Assembly: GCA_964545045.1 (NCBI GenBank)
Contig: CAZJEN010000052.1
Coordinates: 1 to 9,361 of the forward strand
Origin: SIG307 sp964545045
Lineage (GTDB): Bacteria > Bacillota > Clostridia > Lachnospirales > Lachnospiraceae
Direction of reading: 5' to 3'
Length of the DNA: 9,361 nucleotides
Under the pieces are notes generated by a model. The model was not told the DNA's origin. It saw only the letters and a list, made by a program, of their open reading frames with translations, and ran no database searches. Positions 5,167 to 9,361 of this stretch are shown in pieces; the first letter of the stretch is position 1, and every line of letters starts with the position of its first letter. The position numbers and the translations under genes were made by a program.

Positions 5167-6165
5167 ATGAATATTTATGACGTATCCAAAAAAGCCGGCG
5201 TTTCCATTGCTACCGTTTCCCGTGTACTGAACGGAAACCAGAACGTCAGCGACAAAACAAAAGAAAAAGTTTTGACCGTTATGGAAGAGCTCGGATATAC
5301 TCCGAATGTTTTTGCCCGGGGCCTCGGACTGAATACCATGCACACCATCGGTATCCTCTGCTCCGACTCCTCCGATGCCTTTTTGGCCAATGCGGTCTAC
5401 TATATCGAACAGGCTCTCCGTAAGAACGGCTACGAGTCCTTCCTTTGTTGCACCGGCTACGAACTTGAAAATAAAAAGAACTACCTTCGTCTTCTGCTTT
5501 CCAAGCGTGTTGACGCAGTCATTATGGTAGGCTCTCACTATTTAGAAGCGAACAAAGCGGATAACGATTATATCATCGCAGCCGCCGAAGAGGTTCCGGT
5601 GATGATGATTAACGGATATCTGAATCATCCGAATATCTACTGTACTCTCTGTGACGACTATCAGGCGGTTTATGATGCGGTAGCACGTCTTGCAGCTCAC
5701 GGCCGCAAACGTTTTGCGTTCCTGTACCGCTCCGACAGCAGCAGCAGCCGTACAAAGATGAAAGGCTTCAAGGACGGTATCGCAGCCGCAGGCCTTACCC
5801 TTTCGGAGGATTCCGTAAAGTTTTGCCCGAACGATATTCTCTTAACCAAGAATCTTTTAACCGATTTATACAACGATGGAATCTCCTATGACGCCATTCT
5901 GACCTCCGAGGACAGTCTGGCTGTGGCTGCAGTGAAATTCGCCGGTTCCATGGGCCTCCGCGTGCCGGAGGATTTGGAAATTGTAGGCTACAACAACTCT
6001 CTTCTCGGTATTTGTACCGAGCCGGAGCTTTCCACTTTGGATAACCACGTAGAGACCTTAAGCATTACCACGGTCAACACCCTTATGCGGGTGCTGCAGG
6101 GTGCGGATGTACCGAACAAGACCATGATTTCTAACGATTTTGTGGTCCGTGGTACCGCATATTAG
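5167..6165 (+). CDS. LacI-family transcriptional regulator, probable repressor of hexuronate genes
   Basis: 332 residues, normal length for the family. The N-terminal helix-turn-helix covers about 2-21 (NIYDVSKKAGVSIATVSRVL), followed by NVSDKTKEKV and the hinge region YTPNVFARGLG (44-54). The rest is a periplasmic-binding-protein-like sensor domain starting TIGILCSD (60-67), with YDAILTSEDSLAVAA (241-255) and LEIVGYNNS (270-278) typical of such folds. It is divergent from kdgK and 33 bases upstream of uxaC, so it is most likely the local regulator responding to a hexuronate intermediate such as KDG or KDPG, comparable in role to KdgR of Bacillus; the ligand is inference. Its ribosome site (AAGGG, 10 bases before ATG) is weaker than those of its neighbours, as is common for repressors. 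Confidence 0.9.
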   Translation: MNIYDVSKKAGVSIATVSRVLNGNQNVSDKTKEKVLTVMEELGYTPNVFARGLGLNTMHTIGILCSDSSDAFLANAVYYIEQALRKNGYESFLCCTGYELENKKNYLRLLLSKRVDAVIMVGSHYLEANKADNDYIIAAAEEVPVMMINGYLNHPNIYCTLCDDYQAVYDAVARLAAHGRKRFAFLYRSDSSSSRTKMKGFKDGIAAAGLTLSEDSVKFCPNDILLTKNLLTDLYNDGISYDAILTSEDSLAVAAVKFAGSMGLRVPEDLEIVGYNNSLLGICTEPELSTLDNHVETLSITTVNTLMRVLQGADVPNKTMISNDFVVRGTAY

Positions 6166-6198
6166 TTTTATTATTATTTCAGAAAGAAGGACTTCATT

Positions 6199-7599
6199 AT
6201 GACACCGTTTATGGGAAAAGATTTTTTGCTGTCCAATGACACCGCAAAGGTTTTGTATCATGATTATGCCGCAAAGATGCCGATTATCGACTATCATTGC
6301 CACATCAATCCGCAGGAAATTGCGGAGGACCGTAAGTTTGAAAACATCACCCAGGTCTGGCTGGGAGGCGACCATTACAAGTGGCGCCAGATGCGTTCTA
6401 ACGGCGTAGATGAAAAATACATCACCGGTGACGCTTCCGATTACGAGAAGTTTGTTGCCTGGGCCGGTACTTTACAGAAGGCCATCGGCAATCCGCTGTA
6501 CCACTGGAGCCACTTAGAGCTTCAGCGTTACTTCGGCTACACCGGTACTCTCTCTCCGGAGACCGCAAAAGAGGTTTGGGACATCTGTAACGCAAAGCTT
6601 GCGGAGGCAGAATTTTCCGCCCGCAATCTCATTAAGATGTCCAATGTTACCACCGTCTGCACCACCGACGATCCGATTGACTCCCTGGCATGGCACAAGA
6701 TGATTGCCGAGGATCCTTCCTTCGACGTACAGGTGCTTCCGGCATGGCGTCCGGATAAGGCTATGAACTTAGAAAAGCCGGATTACCTTGACTATATTAC
6801 AAAGCTTTCCGCTGTCAGTGGTGTGAAGATTGATTCCTTTACCGACTTAAAGGAGGCTCTTAAGGCCCGTCTTGCGTTCTTCGCATCCATGGGCTGCCGC
6901 ATTTCCGACCACGGTATGGATTATGTGATGTACGCTCCTGCTTCTGAAGAAGAAGTAGCCGCTATTTTTGCAAAGAGACTTTCCGGCGAAATGCCGTCTC
7001 CGACGGAGCAGATTAAGTTTGAGTATGCATTCCTGATTTTTATGGGCAGAGAATACAACCGTCTTGACTGGGCAATGCAGCTCCACTACGGTGTACGCCG
7101 CGACAACAATACAAAAATGTTTCAGGCAATCGGTCCGGATACCGGCTTTGACTGCATCAATTCCATCAACTGCTCCGAGCAGCTTGCGGCATTTCTTGAT
7201 GCCCTTGCTCAGACCGACGAGCTTCCGCGTACGATTTTGTACTCCCTGAATCCGATTGACAACGCAGCCATCGGTACCATCATCGGTTGTTTCCAGGATT
7301 CTTCCGCAGTCGGCAAGATTCAGCACGGCTCCGGATGGTGGTTCAATGACAACAAGACCGGCATGGTCGAGCAGATGACATCATTGGCGAACTTAGGACT
7401 TCTGGCAAACTTCATCGGTATGCTGACCGACTCCAGAAGCTTCCTCTCCTATACAAGACACGAATATTTCCGCCGCATCCTTTGTAACCTCATCGGTACC
7501 TGGGTAGAGAACGGCGAATATCCGGCGGATATGGAATTCCTCGGAAAGATGGTACAGGATATTTCCTACAACAACTGCTTACGCTATTTTCACTTTTAG
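6199..7599 (+). CDS. uxaC: Glucuronate (uronate) isomerase
   Basis: Converts D-glucuronate to D-fructuronate and D-galacturonate to D-tagaturonate, the first cytoplasmic step of the Ashwell pathway. The protein has 466 residues, close to E. coli UxaC (about 470), with strong resemblance along its length. Key features: start MTPFMGKDFLL as in E. coli MTPFMTEDFLL, metal-site DYHCH (31-35; His33, His35), GDHYKWRQMRSNG (57-69), TTDDPIDSL (155-163), LPAWRPDKA (180-188), SDH (236-238), QLHYG (294-298), GSGWWFND (377-384) and MLTDSRSFLSYTRHEYFRR (408-426). It is a member of the amidohydrolase-like superfamily. GAAGGA lies about 9 bases before the ATG. It is co-transcribed with the LacI-type gene and ended by a strong terminator. 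Reductases, dehydratase and KDPG aldolase needed to reach KdgK's substrate and beyond are not in the window. Confidence 0.97.
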   Translation: MTPFMGKDFLLSNDTAKVLYHDYAAKMPIIDYHCHINPQEIAEDRKFENITQVWLGGDHYKWRQMRSNGVDEKYITGDASDYEKFVAWAGTLQKAIGNPLYHWSHLELQRYFGYTGTLSPETAKEVWDICNAKLAEAEFSARNLIKMSNVTTVCTTDDPIDSLAWHKMIAEDPSFDVQVLPAWRPDKAMNLEKPDYLDYITKLSAVSGVKIDSFTDLKEALKARLAFFASMGCRISDHGMDYVMYAPASEEEVAAIFAKRLSGEMPSPTEQIKFEYAFLIFMGREYNRLDWAMQLHYGVRRDNNTKMFQAIGPDTGFDCINSINCSEQLAAFLDALAQTDELPRTILYSLNPIDNAAIGTIIGCFQDSSAVGKIQHGSGWWFNDNKTGMVEQMTSLANLGLLANFIGMLTDSRSFLSYTRHEYFRRILCNLIGTWVENGEYPADMEFLGKMVQDISYNNCLRYFHF

Positions 7600-7620
7600 T
7601 TTTGTAAATACCCCCTCTTG

Positions 7621-7667
7621 AAAAAGAGCTGCCCCGATTCGTCGAGACAGCTCTTTTTCTTTTTTTC
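7621..7667 (+). terminator. Intrinsic terminator of the lacI-uxaC operon
   Basis: AAAAAGAGCTG (7621-7631) pairs perfectly with CAGCTCTTTTT (7648-7658), a stem of 11 bp with a 16-nt loop, followed by a long T-rich tail to 7667. It lies 21 bases after the uxaC stop. The A-run on the 5' side would also allow activity on the opposite strand, but no minus-strand gene points at it. Confidence 0.92.
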
Positions 7668-7681
7668 ACACCTTTTAGGGC

Positions 7682-7710
7682 TTGTCAAATTCATCACAAT
7701 ACTGTATAAT
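7682..7710 (+). promoter_or_regulatory. Promoter of pyrBI
   Basis: TTGTCA (7682-7687), 17-base spacer, perfect TATAAT (7705-7710) preceded by TG. The predicted start is near 7717, so the leader is only about 42 nt. A small dyad TGTATAATATACA (7703-7715) coincides with the -10 and could be an operator or just A/T-rich chance. No hairpin-plus-T-run attenuator or PyrR-binding loop fits in this leader. Confidence 0.82.
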
Positions 7711-7758
7711 ATACAAGAATATAGGTTCACAATCACAAATGACTTATGGAGGTAATTT

Positions 7759-8679
7759 ATGAGACATTTAATCAGCCCGTTAGATTTATCGCCGGATGAG
7801 GTTTCCGACTTGCTCAGTCTTGCCGAGGATATTTATTCCTCCCCTGAGAAGTATTCCCATTGTTGTACCGGCAAAAAATTAGCTACTTTATTTTATGAAC
7901 CAAGTACACGTACCCGTCTCAGTTTTGAAGCCGCGATGCTGAATCTCGGTGGTAGTGTTCTTGGTTTTTCTTCTGCCGATTCCTCTTCCGCATCCAAGGG
8001 AGAAAGCGTTGCGGATACCATTCGCATTATTTCCTGCTATGCCGATATCTGCGCAATGCGTCATCCGAAGGAAGGTGCTCCGCTTGTTGCATCCATGCAC
8101 TCTTCCATCCCGGTAATCAATGCCGGTGACGGCGGTCACAACCATCCGACCCAGACCTTAACCGACCTTCTTACCATTAAGAACTTAAAGGGACATTTAG
8201 ACGGTCTTACCATCGGCTTCTGCGGTGACCTTAAGTTCGGTCGTACCGTACATTCTTTAATTAATGCCATGGTACGCTACCCGAATACCAAGTTTGTCCT
8301 GATTTCCCCGAAGGAATTGCAGATTCCGACCTACTTAAAGGAAGAAACTTTAGATGTACTGAACATCCCGTACGAAGAGACCTCCAATCTGGAAGAAGCT
8401 CTTCCGAAGCTTGACATTCTCTACATGACCCGTGTACAGAAGGAACGTTTCTTTAATGAAGAGGATTACATCCGCTTAAAGGATACCTTTATTTTAGACA
8501 AGCAGAAAATGCAGTTGGCAAAGGACGATATGCTGGTACTCCACCCGCTTCCGCGTGTAAACGAGATTTCCACCGACATCGATGATGACCCGCGTGCTGC
8601 ATATTTTAAGCAGGCTAATTTCGGTGTTTATGCCCGCATGGCACTTATCTTAACCTTGCTTGGCATCGAAACGAACTAG
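7759..8679 (+). CDS. pyrB: Aspartate carbamoyltransferase, catalytic chain
   Basis: Condenses carbamoyl phosphate with aspartate to N-carbamoyl-aspartate, the committed step of pyrimidine synthesis. The protein has 306 residues, the normal length. Active-site motifs are all present: FYEPSTRTR (45-53) for carbamoyl phosphate, the SSASKGES loop (76-83) with Lys80 that is shared between subunits, MRHPKEG (100-106), DGGHNHPTQ (124-132), TRVQKER (224-230) for aspartate and LHPLPR (261-266). GGAGG sits 6 bases before the ATG. The gene is followed by pyrI after 21 bases, so the enzyme should be an E. coli-type dodecamer of catalytic and regulatory chains rather than the trimer-only form found in Bacillus. 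It has its own promoter behind the uxaC terminator and is unrelated in function to the hexuronate cluster. Confidence 0.98.
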   Translation: MRHLISPLDLSPDEVSDLLSLAEDIYSSPEKYSHCCTGKKLATLFYEPSTRTRLSFEAAMLNLGGSVLGFSSADSSSASKGESVADTIRIISCYADICAMRHPKEGAPLVASMHSSIPVINAGDGGHNHPTQTLTDLLTIKNLKGHLDGLTIGFCGDLKFGRTVHSLINAMVRYPNTKFVLISPKELQIPTYLKEETLDVLNIPYEETSNLEEALPKLDILYMTRVQKERFFNEEDYIRLKDTFILDKQKMQLAKDDMLVLHPLPRVNEISTDIDDDPRAAYFKQANFGVYARMALILTLLGIETN

Positions 8680-8700
8680 GACACAGAAAGGAGAACTACC

Positions 8701-9126
8701 ATGTTAAATATCGGAGGAATTCAGAACGGTGTTGTTATGGACCATATCGTAGCCGGTTGTGCCATGGACATCTACCACTACCTGGAGTTAGACAAATCCG
8801 ACGCTACCGTTGCCATTATTAAGAATGCAAAGAGTAACGTTATGGGAAAGAAAGACATCATCAAGATTGAAGGATATTCTGATTTCGATTTTGATGTATT
8901 GGGCGTAATCGACCCGAATATTACGATTAACATTATTAAGGACGGCGCCATTGCCGAGAAGAGAAAGCTGAACTTGCCGGAGCGTGTTACCAACATTATC
9001 CGCTGTAAGAATCCTCGCTGCATCACTTCCATCGAACAGGAGCTTCCGCACCGCTTTAAGCTGACGGACCGCGTGAAGGGCGTGTATCGCTGCGAGTACT
9101 GCGAGCAGAAGTTTAAAAAAGACTAA
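8701..9126 (+). CDS. pyrI: Aspartate carbamoyltransferase, regulatory chain
   Basis: Binds nucleotide effectors (CTP/UTP inhibit, ATP activates in E. coli) and transmits allostery to PyrB. The protein has 141 residues, slightly shorter than E. coli PyrI (about 153) at both ends. Seen: the N-terminal nucleotide-domain start GVVMDHI (10-16; GTVIDHI in E. coli), GKKDIIKIEG (49-58), NLPERVTNII (91-100) and the zinc-site cysteines 102, 107, 131 and 134 in CKNPRC and CEYC, which hold the contact to the catalytic chain. AAAGGAG lies about 9 bases before the ATG. It is translated from the same message as pyrB. No further pyr genes follow within the window. Confidence 0.97.
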   Translation: MLNIGGIQNGVVMDHIVAGCAMDIYHYLELDKSDATVAIIKNAKSNVMGKKDIIKIEGYSDFDFDVLGVIDPNITINIIKDGAIAEKRKLNLPERVTNIIRCKNPRCITSIEQELPHRFKLTDRVKGVYRCEYCEQKFKKD

Positions 9127-9133
9127 AAATTAC

Positions 9134-9163
9134 GGGGCTGTCGCACAATGAATGCGCAGCCCC
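9134..9163 (+). terminator. Hairpin behind pyrI, candidate terminator without a clear T-run
   Basis: GGGGCTG (9134-9140) pairs with CAGCCCC (9157-9163). After a bulged T, CGCA (9142-9145) pairs with TGCG (9153-9156) around a 7-nt loop. It begins 7 bases after the pyrI stop. The following bases (ACTCTTGCTT) are only weakly T-rich, so it may protect the 3' end or pause polymerase, with true termination at the next hairpin. It shares its design with the kdgK terminator. Confidence 0.6.
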
Positions 9164-9179
9164 ACTCTTGCTTATCCTC

Positions 9180-9210
9180 ATATAAAAGAAGTCGGTCTCT
9201 TATATTTTTT
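9180..9210 (+). terminator. Second hairpin behind pyrI, followed by a T-run
   Basis: ATATAAAAGA (9180-9189) pairs with TCTCTTATAT (9196-9205), 10 positions with one A-C mismatch and loop AGTCGG, directly followed by T (9205-9210). On the plus strand this is a weak, A/T-rich intrinsic terminator for pyrBI. On the minus strand the mismatch becomes a G-U pair and the stem is better, but there is no T-run. Confidence 0.45.
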
Positions 9211-9361
9211 GTAACAAATATGGCTTAGCCGGTGCCTTTCGCATTATCCCCTTTTCTCGTACTTCGGATAGAGTCTTTCTAATTACTCCGCCAAATATAC
9301 AATTCCGTGACGCAACCGCCCTGATGCGGCATCCATGCCTTATGGCGGGCTCGTCCGGACC
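9211..9361. other. Unassigned hairpin-rich segment at the window edge
   Basis: No gene can be called. On the minus strand a frame entering at the edge runs to TAA at 9200 (53 residues, with RHGCRIRAVASRN and GGVIRKTLSEVREKG). It could be the C-terminus of a gene outside the window. On the plus strand a frame is also open from 9186 to the edge but has no suitable start. The right end holds close inverted repeats: CCGCC (9316-9320) with GGCGG (9344-9348), GGCATCCATGCC (9328-9339) inside it, and the palindrome GTCCGGAC (9353-9360). Overlapping open frames plus dense palindromes are more typical of a repeated intergenic element or structured RNA than of a gene, but this is uncertain. Confidence 0.35.

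Noticed and set aside
6166..6198. A separate promoter for uxaC between the LacI-type gene and uxaC.
   Set aside because: The 33-base gap is A/T-rich, but it holds no -35/-10 pair with correct spacing. Co-transcription with the regulator is simpler.

Overview
The window looks like chromosomal DNA of a Clostridia-class Firmicute, most likely a Lachnospiraceae-type gut or rumen anaerobe. This is inferred from strong purine-rich Shine-Dalgarno sites (AAAGGAG, GGAGG), sigma-A-type promoters with 17-base spacers, the protein families present, and a hexuronate-catabolism cluster of the kind found in pectin degraders. No rRNA, tRNA, CRISPR array or recognisable transposase gene is visible.

Left part, minus strand (1-3558). 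The window opens inside pnp (polynucleotide phosphorylase, N-terminal 126 codons). Its leader can fold into a stem-closed structure. Next is a three-gene operon, read right to left: an EcsA-like ABC ATPase, a 531-residue multi-spanning permease that overlaps it by four bases, and an unrecognised 55-residue membrane protein that ends at an intrinsic terminator. The operon's promoter (TTGACA-17-TATTCT) is overlapped by a 22-bp dyad that looks like an operator. Upstream of it lies an unrecognised 102-residue membrane protein with its own promoter.

Middle (3559-3910). No gene is supported here. The segment is almost entirely a roughly 305-bp imperfect inverted repeat (foldback), whose right end contains the kdgK terminator and whose left end holds a degenerate mirror copy of it.

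Hexuronate cluster (3911-7667). kdgK (2-keto-3-deoxygluconate kinase, minus) is divergent from a LacI-family regulator followed by uxaC (glucuronate/galacturonate isomerase), both plus. UxaC opens the Ashwell pathway and KdgK phosphorylates its 2-keto-3-deoxygluconate intermediate; the enzymes between them and the KDPG aldolase must be encoded elsewhere. A 14-bp LacI/CcpA-type palindrome lies at the predicted kdgK transcription start, so the regulator probably represses kdgK directly and may be inactivated by a pathway metabolite. The lacI-uxaC unit ends at a strong terminator.

Right part (7668-9361). pyrB and pyrI (catalytic and regulatory chains of aspartate transcarbamoylase) form a short operon with its own promoter, a leader too short for a classical PyrR attenuator, and two hairpins behind it. 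The last 150 bases are hairpin-rich and open in more than one frame; I cannot assign them.

Most of the coding content is ordinary. The features most worth a second look are the large foldback next to kdgK, the structured pnp leader, the two candidate operators, the small membrane proteins linked to the ABC operon, and a shared hairpin design at several gene ends.
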